Source: JAIBJN01 sp963775505 (GTDB lineage Bacteria; Actinomycetota; Thermoleophilia; Gaiellales; Gaiellaceae). Taken from it: a DNA stretch of 64,000 bases. Of this stretch, positions 23,672 to 32,306 are shown in pieces. Position numbers and translations under genes: made by a program. The stretch lies in contig CAVZIL010000001.1 of NCBI GenBank assembly GCA_963775505.1, positions 186,001 through 250,000 on the forward strand, given 5' to 3'. The notes under the pieces were generated by a model that had not been told where the DNA came from, searched no databases, and saw only the letters and a list, made by a program, of their open reading frames with translations. The number at the start of each line of letters is the position of its first letter. The stretch's first letter is position 1.

Positions 23672-24369
23672 CGGATGTCGCGGAAGCGATAGCCGGCGCC
23701 GCGGACGGTGAAGATCAGCTCCGGGTCGCTAGGATCGCGTTCGATCTTCTCCCGCAGATGCCGGACGTGGACGTCGATCGTCCTCGGATCGCGAAACTCC
23801 GAGCCGCCCCAGAGCTCGTTCAGGAGGGCTTTTCGCGTGAAAACGCGCCCGGGGCTCGCCGCCAGCATAAGGAGGAGCTCGAACTCCAGGTACGTGAGCT
23901 GGACGGGCGTGCCGCGCGCCTCGACCGTGCGGCTGGCGGTGTCGATCCGGATTCCGTCCGCCTCGAGCACGTCGGCCTGCGCGCCGGCCGGGGGCAGCTG
24001 CGCGCGCCGGAGGAGCGCGCGCACCCGGCTCATGAACTCCCTGATCGAGAAGGGCTTCGTGATGTAGTCGTCGGCGCCGAGCTCGAGGCCGAGGACCTTG
24101 TCCCCCTCGTCGCCTTTGGCCGTGAGCATGATGATGGGAACCGCGCTCCGCTCCTCCCGCAGCCGGCGGCACACGGCGAGGCCGTCGAGACGGGGGAGCA
24201 TGAGGTCCAGGACGACGAGGTCGACGGGGCCCTCCCGGTAGCGCCGCAATGCCTCCTCACCGTCCAGCGCCTGCACGACGCGGTAACCCTCGCGCTCGAG
24301 GGGGTACGTGAGAACCTTCTGAACCGACTCCTCGTCGTCCACGAGGAGCACCGTGGGTCGCACTTCCAT
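23668..24369 (-). CDS. OmpR-family response regulator
   Basis: 233 residues. The receiver has acidic pocket DDEE (11-14), phospho-acceptor Asp55 (LVVLDLMLP), Thr in IIMLTAKGDE and Lys in DYITKPFS. The winged-helix output domain contains LTYLEFELLLML, FTRKALLNELWG and RTIDVHVRHLREKIE. ATG at 24369 follows -10 TATCCT by 11 nt. It is transcribed divergently from the M28 peptidase gene and coupled to its kinase. Confidence 0.95.
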   Translation of the reverse strand: MEVRPTVLLVDDEESVQKVLTYPLEREGYRVVQALDGEEALRRYREGPVDLVVLDLMLPRLDGLAVCRRLREERSAVPIIMLTAKGDEGDKVLGLELGADDYITKPFSIREFMSRVRALLRRAQLPPAGAQADVLEADGIRIDTASRTVEARGTPVQLTYLEFELLLMLAASPGRVFTRKALLNELWGGSEFRDPRTIDVHVRHLREKIERDPSDPELIFTVRGAGYRFRDIR

Positions 24370-24422
24370 CGCTCAGGTACAGGATAGGGGCGGCACGTAG
24401 CACGGCTAGACTTGGCGGGCCC

Positions 24423-26300
24423 ATGGCCGCAGAAGCGCCACGCCATCGGCCGCGGCGCGGGTCCCTGGAGCGGCCGGTCTCGACGCGCATCTATCGCGCC
24501 GCCTGGCTCGTCGTCGCCGTTCCCGTGCTGGTGGCCGCCTTCAGCGTCGGCAGGCCCGACGCGCTCCCGCCACCCCGCGCACAGCCGTTCTTCGACCAGG
24601 AGACCGCGCTTCAGTTCACCACGGAGCTCACGCGCTTCCCGGACCGCTCGCCGGGGACGGAGGGCCAGGAGGAGGCAGCCGACTGGGTCGAGGACCAGCT
24701 CGAAGGCTACGGCTTCATGGTCGAGCGCCAGACGTTCTCGGCGGAGATCCCCGGCCTGGGAACGGAAGAGCTGGTCAACCTCGTCGCGCTCGCCCCCCGC
24801 AGCGGGCCCGCCGCAACCCAGGCCCAGCGCGCGATCGTCGTGCTCGCGCACCGGGACAACACCGGCGTCTCGCCCGGGGCCGACGACAACGCGTCCGGGA
24901 CCGGCGCCCTCCTCGAGCTGGCGCGCGATCTCGGCACCGCAGCACACGCGCACCCGATCGTCCTCGTCTCGACCGACGGCGGCGCGTACGGAGGCCTCGG
25001 CGCGGCCTACTTCGCGCAGAACGAGCCCTATGCCGGCCGGATCGCCGCCCTCGTGAACCTCGATGCGATCGGAGGCGGCGGCCATCCGCGAATCGAGTTC
25101 GCCGGCGACACGCCTCGGGTCCCCAGCCCGACGCTCCTCGCCACCGTCGACGAGTCGATCGCGGCGCAGGCAGGTGTGGAGCCGAACCGGCCCGGAGCGC
25201 TCGCTCAGCTGGTCGACCTCGCCTTTCCGTTCAGCTTCTACGAGCAGGCGCCGTTCGTCTCCCGCGGCGTACCGGCCGTGACGGTGACGACCGGAGGGAG
25301 CCGGCCCCGCCCGGCCGAGGGCGACACCCTCGACGACCTCGACGAGGACCGGCTGGGAGAGCTCGGCCGCGCAACCCAGATGCTCGTGTCCTCGCTCGAC
25401 GAGTCCGCCGAGGTCGCGACCGGCACGCAGTCCTACCTCTACTTCGGGACGCGCCTCCTCTACGGCTGGACGCTCCAGCTCCTGCTCATCGCCGCCCTCG
25501 TCCCGTTCCTCGCCGCTACCGTCGACCTCTTCGCGCGCTGCCGCCGCCGCCACATCGCGCTCCTGCCCGCGCTTCGCAGCTACCTCAGCCGACTGGCGGT
25601 CTGGCTCTGGTTGGGGCTCCTGTTCGCGCTCTTCGTCGCGGTCGGCATCCTGCCCAACGGCGAGGACAGGCCGATCGGGCCCGAGACGCCCACGGCCGGC
25701 GACTGGCCGGTGGCCGCGCTCGCCACCTTGCTCGGGGTCTCGGCTCTCGCCTGGCTGGTCGTCAGGCCGCGCCTCGCGCCAACGCGGTCGATAGCGCGGC
25801 AGGAGGAGCTCGGCGGCCACCTGGCGGCGATGCTCGTCCTCGCGGTCGTGGCGCTCGTCGTCACCGCCGTCAACCCGTACTCCCTGCTCTTCGTGCTCCC
25901 GTCGCTGCATGCCTGGCTCTGGCTTCCCCAGGTGCGAGACCGCGGACGCGCCGTCCAGAGCGCGGTCTACGCGCTCGGCTTCGCCGGGCCGCTGCTCCTC
26001 TTCGCATCCTTCGCCGTCCGCTTCGAGATGGGCCTCGACGCGGTCTGGTACCTGATCACGCTGACGGCCGTCGGCTACGTGCCGGTGCCCCTCGTCGTCG
26101 CCTTCCTCGCCTGGGCTGCGGCGGCCAGCCAGGTCGGGGCGGTCGCGCTTCGGACGTACGCGCCCTATCCGGACGTGAGCGAGCGGACGCCGGGGCCGTT
26201 CAGAGAGGCCGGCCGCCAGCTCGTGCTCGCCGTCCGGAGATCACGGCGGCGGCATCTCGTCGCCGTCGACTCGGAGGACGAGCGGGCCGAGGGCTCCTAG
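24423..26300 (+). CDS. M28-type peptidase domain with C-terminal polytopic membrane region
   Basis: 625 residues. One N-terminal helix is followed by an M28 aminopeptidase-like domain (about 55-330), including FPDRSPGTEGQEEAADWVE, LAHRDNTGVSPGADDNASGTG and NLDAIGGGG. Where classic M28 enzymes have the catalytic Glu-Glu pair, this one reads STDGGAYGGLGA, so catalysis may differ or be lost; the same change is familiar to me in actinomycete homologues. Seven or eight membrane helices fill the rest. ATG at 24423 follows -10 TAGACT by 11 nt. The stop shares CTAG with convergent moeA. Confidence 0.8.
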   Translation: MAAEAPRHRPRRGSLERPVSTRIYRAAWLVVAVPVLVAAFSVGRPDALPPPRAQPFFDQETALQFTTELTRFPDRSPGTEGQEEAADWVEDQLEGYGFMVERQTFSAEIPGLGTEELVNLVALAPRSGPAATQAQRAIVVLAHRDNTGVSPGADDNASGTGALLELARDLGTAAHAHPIVLVSTDGGAYGGLGAAYFAQNEPYAGRIAALVNLDAIGGGGHPRIEFAGDTPRVPSPTLLATVDESIAAQAGVEPNRPGALAQLVDLAFPFSFYEQAPFVSRGVPAVTVTTGGSRPRPAEGDTLDDLDEDRLGELGRATQMLVSSLDESAEVATGTQSYLYFGTRLLYGWTLQLLLIAALVPFLAATVDLFARCRRRHIALLPALRSYLSRLAVWLWLGLLFALFVAVGILPNGEDRPIGPETPTAGDWPVAALATLLGVSALAWLVVRPRLAPTRSIARQEELGGHLAAMLVLAVVALVVTAVNPYSLLFVLPSLHAWLWLPQVRDRGRAVQSAVYALGFAGPLLLFASFAVRFEMGLDAVWYLITLTAVGYVPVPLVVAFLAWAAAASQVGAVALRTYAPYPDVSERTPGPFREAGRQLVLAVRRSRRRHLVAVDSEDERAEGS

Positions 26301-27499
26301 AGGCCCAGGAAGCGAACGACCGACCCGGCCGGCAGCTCCCCCTCGCCGGCGGGAATCCAGGCGAGAGCCGCGGCGCGGCCCGCCCTCACGATCATGTGCG
26401 ACTCCTGGCCGAGCACGGGGCTCAGCAGCGCCTCGCCCTCTTCCCATGCCAGGGTCGCCCTGACGAACTCGTCGCGGTCGGGGTTCCCCCTGACCGCTGC
26501 GGCCAACGTGCCCGGCTGGAAGACCGGCAGCGGTCGGGGAAGCCCCAGGAGAGCGTTGACGGCAGGCCGAACGAGGAGCTCGAACGTGGCGAGCGCCGAC
26601 ACCGGGTTGCCGGGGAGGTTGAACACGAGATGGTCGCGGCGAACGCCGAAGGCGACGGGCTTTCCAGGCTTCATGGCGACGCCCCAGAAGACCTCCTCCA
26701 CCCGGAGCTCGGCCTGCACCTTGCGCACGAGGTCGTGCGGCCCGACCGAGGCTCCCCCGGTCGTCACGAGCATGTCGAACCCGAGCAGCGCGCGCTCCAT
26801 CGTGCGCCGATGCTCCTCCTCCGTGTCCGCCACGACCCCGAGCTGCGCCGGCACGGCGCCCGCGAGCTGCAGCGCCGTCGCGAGCAGGAGCCCGTTCGAC
26901 TCGTAGATCTGCCCGGGCTCGAGCTCCTCACCGGGCTGGCGCAGCTCGGAGCCGGTGACGAGGACACCGACGCGCGGACGCTTGGCGCAGCGCACCTCCG
27001 CGAGGCCCGCGGCCGCGAGCGCCCCCACCTGGCCGGGGCCGAGAACGACGCCGGGCTCGAGGACGCGCTCCCCCACTTTGACGTCGCCGCCCCGCTCGCG
27101 GACATTCGCGCCGGCCGGAACGGGCTCGGAGACGGTCAGGCCGCGATCGTCCTCCTCGACGATCTCGATCGGGACGACGGCGTCCGCGCCGTCCGGGACG
27201 GCGCCGCCCGTGGCGATCGCCATCGCCTCGCCCGCGCCCAGCGGCCGCGGGGCGGGGCTGCCCGCCGCGATCCTGGCGACGACGGGGAGCGTCACGGGCG
27301 CGTCCTCGGTGTCCGCGGAGCGGACCGCGTAGCCGTCCATGGCCGAGCTGGGGAAGGGCGGCAGGTCGACGGCGGCGGCGGCGGCCTCCGCGAGGACCCG
27401 CCCGGACGCGCGCTCGATCGGCACGCGCTCGGCCTCGAGCGGCTTCGCCCGCTCGAGAATCAGCCGCTGCGCCTCGGCGACGGAGATCAGCTCACCCAC
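26297..27499 (-). CDS. moeA: Molybdopterin molybdenumtransferase MoeA
   Basis: 400 residues. MoeA inserts molybdate into adenylated molybdopterin. ISVAEAQRLILERAKPLEAE, LPPFPSSAMDGYAVRSADT, ATGGAVPDGADAVVPIE, VTTGGASVGPHDLV, VAMKPGKPVAFG and FNLPGNPVSALATFELLV are all present, with a C-terminal domain IV. GTG at 27499 follows -10 TACGGT by 9 nt and keeps the family N-terminus. It works with MoaB and MoaC encoded 12 kb away. Confidence 0.95.
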   Translation of the reverse strand: MGELISVAEAQRLILERAKPLEAERVPIERASGRVLAEAAAAAVDLPPFPSSAMDGYAVRSADTEDAPVTLPVVARIAAGSPAPRPLGAGEAMAIATGGAVPDGADAVVPIEIVEEDDRGLTVSEPVPAGANVRERGGDVKVGERVLEPGVVLGPGQVGALAAAGLAEVRCAKRPRVGVLVTGSELRQPGEELEPGQIYESNGLLLATALQLAGAVPAQLGVVADTEEEHRRTMERALLGFDMLVTTGGASVGPHDLVRKVQAELRVEEVFWGVAMKPGKPVAFGVRRDHLVFNLPGNPVSALATFELLVRPAVNALLGLPRPLPVFQPGTLAAAVRGNPDRDEFVRATLAWEEGEALLSPVLGQESHMIVRAGRAAALAWIPAGEGELPAGSVVRFLGL

Positions 27500-27519
27500 A
27501 ACGGCCGTACCGTAGTCGA

Positions 27520-27690
27520 CTAGGAGGGTTGGGCGGAATATCGCTCGCCGCCGGGGTGCGATGGTCGTTCCGAGACAAGGACGCAGGGAGCGCACGTAGC
27601 AGGAAGCTACGGGCGCGACCGAGGACGCAGCTCTCGGGGCGAGCAGCGCGGCCCGGCGGCACAGCCTGGTGTTTCGCCAAACCCTCCTAG
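27520..27690. repeat. 171-bp element bounded by 11-bp inverted repeats
   Basis: CTAGGAGGGTT (27520-27530) is repeated inverted as AACCCTCCTAG (27680-27690). The similarity continues inward as GGGCG/TGGCG. The centre has a small hairpin CGTAGC-AGGAA-GCTACG, and the word GGACGCAG occurs twice in direct orientation. No protein is encoded. The right terminus supplies the stop codon of the mannosyltransferase gene. It could be a MITE-like or REP-like mobile repeat or a structured RNA; copies elsewhere would decide. Confidence 0.5.
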
Positions 27691-28940
27691 ATCGGGACCG
27701 CGTCCCGGAGCAGGTACGCGGAGAGCACGAGCGCGAGCACGCGGGCGGCTCTGTCCTCCTCCACCGCGGCGAGCGGCACGGCCCAGACGGCGTACCACGG
27801 CACGAGCCAGGACGTGCAGACGAGCAGGAGGCCGGCGGTGAGCGCCAGTCGGGCCCGTCCGCGCCAGGCCTCCCGCAGAAGCCAGGCATAGGCGACGACG
27901 AACGCGACCGCGAACACGGCCGCGACCCCGGCCTCCGGAAGCCCGATCGACGCGATCCTCATCGGAACGGCGTAGCGGGCACGATCCTCTGCGAGGTTCG
28001 AAGCCAGCGGGCCGACAGCTCCCAGCCAGGAGAGGCCGTACCGCCATGTGGCAATCGCCACGATCACGCCGAGCCCCAGCGCCAGGCCGCGGTGGTCGAT
28101 CCGCCGGCCGGTTCTCCGCGCCTCGAGCAGTCGGAGGGGCAGGAACAGCAGCGGCACCCACTTGACGGCGATCGCCAGCGCCCAGGAGACACCGGCCAGC
28201 GCGGTCCTTCCCGAGGCGGCGAGCGCGAGTGCCGCAAGGACGAACGCCATCATCCAGGCGTCGTTGTGGCCGCCTCCGGCGAAGTGGACCGCCAGCAGGG
28301 GATTCCAGCCGACGAACGCCGCAGCGAATGCGGGTCGCGCCGACAGCCGCGCGGCGAGCAGGACGAGCGCGACCATCGCCGCCGCGGCCAGCACACGGTA
28401 CGTCCACGACGCTGCGTCCGCCGACTCGCCCACGGCCACCGCGTGCGCCTCGGAGGCGAGCGTGAACCCCGGGCCGTAGACCGACGAGGTGTCGTACCAG
28501 TAGGAGCCCATCAGCGGGTACGCGACGTCGTCTGGATAGTCGCTCGGCACGTCCGCGTACGGATTGCCGCCGTGCTCCGTCGAGATGCGGGCGTAATCCC
28601 AGTACGTGTAGACGTCCGTCGACAGGAGCACCGGGCCAGCGAGAGGAAGGAGCTGAAGCGCGCAGGCAAGCGCGACGACGGCGTTCCGGCGAGCGATGCC
28701 GCCGGCCCTGCTCAGAAGGGCGAGGCCGGCGAGGTACGCGACGAACGCGGCGCTCAGCGCGCCGAGGTAGAGCCAGGCCCAGGTCGAGTCGCCACCGTCG
28801 TGCTCCGGCACGAGGGGCGACGCCGACGGGAAGGCAAAGGCGACGGCCGTGGCCGTGAGCGCCAGGGCGAGCGCTCCCGCGAGGAGCGCCCAGCCTGCCG
28901 CTCGGTTACCGGCCTTCGGTGGTGGTAGGGGGTGGCTCAG
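27687..28940 (-). CDS. GT-C membrane mannosyltransferase (GT87/MptB-like)
   Basis: About 417 residues with 10-12 membrane helices. The large loop after helix 2 has STDVYTYWDYARISTEHG, the acidic catalytic region of polyprenyl-phosphate-dependent GT-C enzymes; NPYADVPSDYPDD and GWNPLLAVHFAGGGHNDAW are typical of actinomycete alpha-mannosyltransferases. The first normal start (GTG 28811) omits an N-terminal helix encoded in frame (GWALLAGALALALTATAV). The only candidate start before it is CTG at 28940, inside the PBP gene. It should build lipid-linked or envelope glycans outside the membrane. Confidence 0.75.
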   Translation of the reverse strand: MSHPLPPPKAGNRAAGWALLAGALALALTATAVAFAFPSASPLVPEHDGGDSTWAWLYLGALSAAFVAYLAGLALLSRAGGIARRNAVVALACALQLLPLAGPVLLSTDVYTYWDYARISTEHGGNPYADVPSDYPDDVAYPLMGSYWYDTSSVYGPGFTLASEAHAVAVGESADAASWTYRVLAAAAMVALVLLAARLSARPAFAAAFVGWNPLLAVHFAGGGHNDAWMMAFVLAALALAASGRTALAGVSWALAIAVKWVPLLFLPLRLLEARRTGRRIDHRGLALGLGVIVAIATWRYGLSWLGAVGPLASNLAEDRARYAVPMRIASIGLPEAGVAAVFAVAFVVAYAWLLREAWRGRARLALTAGLLLVCTSWLVPWYAVWAVPLAAVEEDRAARVLALVLSAYLLRDAVPI

Positions 28941-31113
28941 TCGTGGTCGGCGGAGGCGTCGTTGTCGTCGGGGGCGGGCCCTCGCCCGTGCCCTCGTCCT
29001 CGTCCTTGTCCTTCTTCGGCTTGGCCGGCGCGCCGACGAAGGCGAACTCGCCCTGGAACGGGAGCCAGACTGCCGGATGCTTCGGCTGCGGCCAGCCGAC
29101 CTCAGGCATGTGGCGCAGCGCGCGAGACATGAAGAGCTGCCAGATGGACGCCGGGAATGAGCCGCCGGTCACCGTGATCCCGTGCACGCTCGTCATCGAG
29201 ATCTGGGCGTTCGGATAGCCGACCCAGACCACGGTGGAGGCCTTCGGCGTGTAGCCGGCGAACCACGCGTCGGCCGAGTTGTCGGTCGTGCCGGTCTTTC
29301 CTGCCGCCGCAGGGTCGCCGTAGTAGGCGCCCGTGCCGGTACCGCCGGTGACGTTGTTCTGCAGGATCTGCGTCACCTCGTAGGCGACCCCGTCGGGCAT
29401 GACGCGCTTGCGCTTCGAGACTCCCCAGCCGGCGTCCTTGTCGATCGTGCCGTCGGCAAGCACGACCCGGCGAATCGCCATCGGCTCGGAGTAGACGCCC
29501 CCGGCCGCGAGGGTCGCGTACGCCGAAGCCATCTCGAGCGGCGAGACGGCGTTCGAGCCGAGGCCGATGGACGCGACCGGGAGCAACTCGGTCTGGATGC
29601 CCATCCGCTTGGCGATTCTGACGACGTTCTCGGGCCCCACGTCCAGCGTCAGGCGCGCAAAGACCGTGTTGTCGGAGCTGAGCGTGGCGGTCGCGATCGG
29701 CACCGCCCCGATGTACGAGTGGCTGTAGGTCGCCACGTCCCACGGCTCCGAGTTCGGGTCCGGCTGCCAGTGGAACGGCGCCGACAGGTAACTCGTCGTG
29801 TACGGATTGATGCCCTGCCGGATCGCCTCGGTGAGCACGAACGTCTTGAACGCGGACCCCGACTGGCGCCGCCCCTGCGCCGCCAGGTTGAACTGGATCT
29901 CCTTCTTGCCGGGAACGACGGCCGTCATCGCGCGAATCGCGCCGTTTGCGGGATTGATGGAGACGACCGCGGAGGCGGGGTCGCTCCGCTGGTTCAGAAC
30001 GGACTTCATCGATTCGATGGCGATGCGCTGGTACCGCGGGTCGATCGTCGTGTAGACCTTGAGGCCGCCGCCGCGCACGGCGGCCGCTCCGTACTCGTCG
30101 ATGAGCAACTCGCGGACGTAGCCGAAGAAGAACGGCTCCCGGATCCTCGTGTAGAGCCGCCCGTGCGTGAGCTCGACCGGCTGCGCGACCGCGGCCTGGT
30201 AGGCCGACTCGGTGATGTGGTCCTCGTCCCGCATCGCCCGCAGCACGTCGTTTCGGCGCGCCAACGCCGACTCGGGGTCCTGGAACGGGTCGAAGACGGA
30301 CGGCGCCTGGGGAAGGCCGGCGAGCAGGGCCGCCTCCTCCAGGTTGAGCTTGGATGCAGGCTTCGAGAAGTACGTCTGCGCGGCCGCCTCGGCGCCGTAT
30401 GCGTGCGCGCCGAAGTAGACCTGGTTCAGGTAGGTCTCGAGGATTCGGTCCTTGCGCCACCTCTTCAGCTCCTCGGACGTCAATCCCGCAGGCGCCACGC
30501 CCCAGATGGTCGGCAAGCCCTCGTCCTCCATCTTCAGGGCGAGGCAGGCCTCCCTCGTCTTACGCTCCCAGGAGACATCGCGTCCGATGTAGAGGTTCCG
30601 TACGAGCTGCTGGGTCAGCGTCGAGCCGCCCTGGACGATCTCGCCTTGCTGGATGTTCTCGAAGGCGGCGCGGACGATGCCCTCGAAGTCGATGCCGGAG
30701 TGCGAGTAGAAGCGCTTGTCCTCGATCGCCACGGTGGCCTGCGCCAGGAGGGGCGACATCTGATCGAGCGCGACGGGCTGGCGGTTCTGCTCGGCGGGAA
30801 TCGAGCCCAGGAGCGACCCGTCAGCCGCGTAGACGAACGAGTTCTCGCCGATCGAGACCGGCTTCAGGGACGCGAGCGAGCAGCTGTTCACGAAGGCCTG
30901 CGCTCCCGTGAACGCCGCGGCCGTCAGAACGCCGGCCCCGGTGAGGACGAGCGCGATGATCGTGACGAGCACGAAGCGCCGCGACTGGACCCTGTCGCGA
31001 CGGCGTCGGTTGCGGCGGCGGCGGCGGTGGCGGTTGTCCACCGCCCGGTTGCCGTTGCCGTTCCTGGCGTTGCCGCGGCCGTTCCTTGCCCCGTTCCGGC
31101 CGTTGGCGGTCAT
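28906..31113 (-). CDS. Class A penicillin-binding protein (bifunctional)
   Basis: 735 residues. A highly basic Asn/Arg-rich cytoplasmic tail (to residue 45) precedes one transmembrane helix. The GT51 glycosyltransferase domain has EDKRFYSHSGID, QGGSTLTQQLVRNLYIG and RILETYLNQVYFG. The transpeptidase domain has SGSAFKTF (SxxK), LSSDNTVF (SxN) and GKTGTTDNSADAWFAGY (KTG). The C-terminus is a Pro/Thr-rich tail made of PPPTTT repeats, likely in the cell wall. ATG overlaps the mscS stop (ATGA). It builds peptidoglycan. Confidence 0.95.
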   Translation of the reverse strand: MTANGRNGARNGRGNARNGNGNRAVDNRHRRRRRNRRRRDRVQSRRFVLVTIIALVLTGAGVLTAAAFTGAQAFVNSCSLASLKPVSIGENSFVYAADGSLLGSIPAEQNRQPVALDQMSPLLAQATVAIEDKRFYSHSGIDFEGIVRAAFENIQQGEIVQGGSTLTQQLVRNLYIGRDVSWERKTREACLALKMEDEGLPTIWGVAPAGLTSEELKRWRKDRILETYLNQVYFGAHAYGAEAAAQTYFSKPASKLNLEEAALLAGLPQAPSVFDPFQDPESALARRNDVLRAMRDEDHITESAYQAAVAQPVELTHGRLYTRIREPFFFGYVRELLIDEYGAAAVRGGGLKVYTTIDPRYQRIAIESMKSVLNQRSDPASAVVSINPANGAIRAMTAVVPGKKEIQFNLAAQGRRQSGSAFKTFVLTEAIRQGINPYTTSYLSAPFHWQPDPNSEPWDVATYSHSYIGAVPIATATLSSDNTVFARLTLDVGPENVVRIAKRMGIQTELLPVASIGLGSNAVSPLEMASAYATLAAGGVYSEPMAIRRVVLADGTIDKDAGWGVSKRKRVMPDGVAYEVTQILQNNVTGGTGTGAYYGDPAAAGKTGTTDNSADAWFAGYTPKASTVVWVGYPNAQISMTSVHGITVTGGSFPASIWQLFMSRALRHMPEVGWPQPKHPAVWLPFQGEFAFVGAPAKPKKDKDEDEGTGEGPPPTTTTPPPTTTEPPPTTTEGR

Positions 31114-31865
31114 CCGTAGATCCCCTCGTCCTTGAGCCTGTCGACGATCGAGCGCCGGAGCATCGAGGCGAGCTCGGTCGCCTGTGACGCCCTCCTGGCC
31201 CATGTCTCCACGGTGACCACGGCCTCGGCCTGATCAACCTGGCTCACGTAGACGTTCGGTTCTCTCACGATCACATCATCGGAAAGTCGCTTTGCCTCCG
31301 CGAGGAGGAGCTCGAGCACACGACCGAGGTCGGCGCTGAGTGGAACGGCGACCTTGACCGCCACCAGATGCTCCGCACCCGCGATGGTCGCGTTCCTGAT
31401 GGTATCCGAGGCGAGCTTCGCGTTCGGCACGTAGTACCGCGCGCCGTCCGCGGCGCGGATGACGGTGTACGTGAGCCCGATCTGGTGCACCGTCCCCGTC
31501 GCGCCCGCGACGGCGACGTTGTCGCCGAGCCGAAGGGGCTGGGCGAACGCGACGAGGATCCCGGCGACGAAGTTCGACAGCGTCGTCTGCGCTGCCAGCC
31601 CGACGACCAGGGCGATCACGGCGGAAGAGGCGAGGATGCTCCCGGCCACGGCGCGGACCTGCGGGATGACGAGCAACGCGCTCAGCACGCCGACCCCCAC
31701 GATGACCGCCAGCACGCTCCGGCGGACGACGCGGTAGACGGTCAGCGTCTCGGGGCGCAGCTCGAAGCGCTTCGCGATCATCCGGTCGGCGACGCGGGCG
31801 GCGACCAGGGTCGCGAGCAGCACGACCCCAGCGACTGCCAGCCGCTCGATCCACTCGGTGTCCAT
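31110..31865 (-). CDS. Small-conductance mechanosensitive channel (MscS family)
   Basis: 251 residues: about three to four membrane helices, pore helix AGSILASSAVIALVVGLAAQ, then TTLSNFVAGILVAFAQPLRLGD and VHQIGLTYTVIRAADGARYYVPNAKL, the MscS beta domain. It releases solutes on osmotic downshift. I start at ATG 31865; GTG at 31871 is equally open. It overlaps the PBP gene, linking turgor control and wall synthesis in one transcript. Confidence 0.9.
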   Translation of the reverse strand: MDTEWIERLAVAGVVLLATLVAARVADRMIAKRFELRPETLTVYRVVRRSVLAVIVGVGVLSALLVIPQVRAVAGSILASSAVIALVVGLAAQTTLSNFVAGILVAFAQPLRLGDNVAVAGATGTVHQIGLTYTVIRAADGARYYVPNAKLASDTIRNATIAGAEHLVAVKVAVPLSADLGRVLELLLAEAKRLSDDVIVREPNVYVSQVDQAEAVVTVETWARRASQATELASMLRRSIVDRLKDEGIYG

Positions 31866-31879
31866 CGGCACGGAGTTCT

Positions 31880-32293
31880 CTAGAAGGGGAGCGGCTTCCT
31901 GCCGGCGAACCCGGCTTCCGCGTCGTGCCAGTGGGCGACCTCGGCCTCGCCGAGCTCCCAGCAGAGGAGAACGGTGTCGCCGCGCTCCGGATGACGGGCG
32001 GGGAAGTCGACGAGGCCCCGGTCGACGTCCTTTACCTGCAGGCCGAGCCCGTGCAGCTCGTCGACGAGAGCGGTGAGCTCGGCGGCCGCCTGGGCCACCG
32101 CCTCCTGCAGCTCCCCGACGCGGCTCGGATCGAGGCTGCCGCCGTTCCCGCCGATGAGCGCCTGCATCGCCTCCAGCTCCTCGCCGAGCGCGACGAGGCG
32201 CCGCCGCTCCTCGACCAGGCGCTCGACCAGGGCCCGCACTTCCGGGAGCAGCGCATTCGCCTCCTCCTGCGTGAACAGCCGCATCTTCGCCAT
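31880..32293 (-). CDS. DUF2203 family protein
   Basis: 137 residues. RLFTQEEANALLPEVRALVERL is the family N-terminus; a long coiled helix follows, then LGLQVKDVDRGLVDFPARHP, VLLCWELGEAEVAHWHDAEAGFAGRKPL. The conserved C-terminal His, Trp and Glu residues suggest a binding site, but no function is known. ATG at 32293 is only 13 bp from the divergent lipoprotein gene. It lies 14 nt upstream of mscS. Confidence 0.8.
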   Translation of the reverse strand: MAKMRLFTQEEANALLPEVRALVERLVEERRRLVALGEELEAMQALIGGNGGSLDPSRVGELQEAVAQAAAELTALVDELHGLGLQVKDVDRGLVDFPARHPERGDTVLLCWELGEAEVAHWHDAEAGFAGRKPLPF

Positions 32294-32306
32294 AGTGCCA
32301 ACCGAC

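Noticed and set aside
24030..25910. A 626-codon minus-strand frame opposite the M28 gene that runs into the response regulator.
   Set aside because: Out of frame with the real regulator and compositionally a shadow of the plus-strand gene.
28918..29000. Short tandem repeat (CCACCACCGACC-like) resembling a repeat array.
   Set aside because: It is explained by the PPPTTT codon repeats of the PBP C-terminal tail; no spacer-repeat structure, so not CRISPR.
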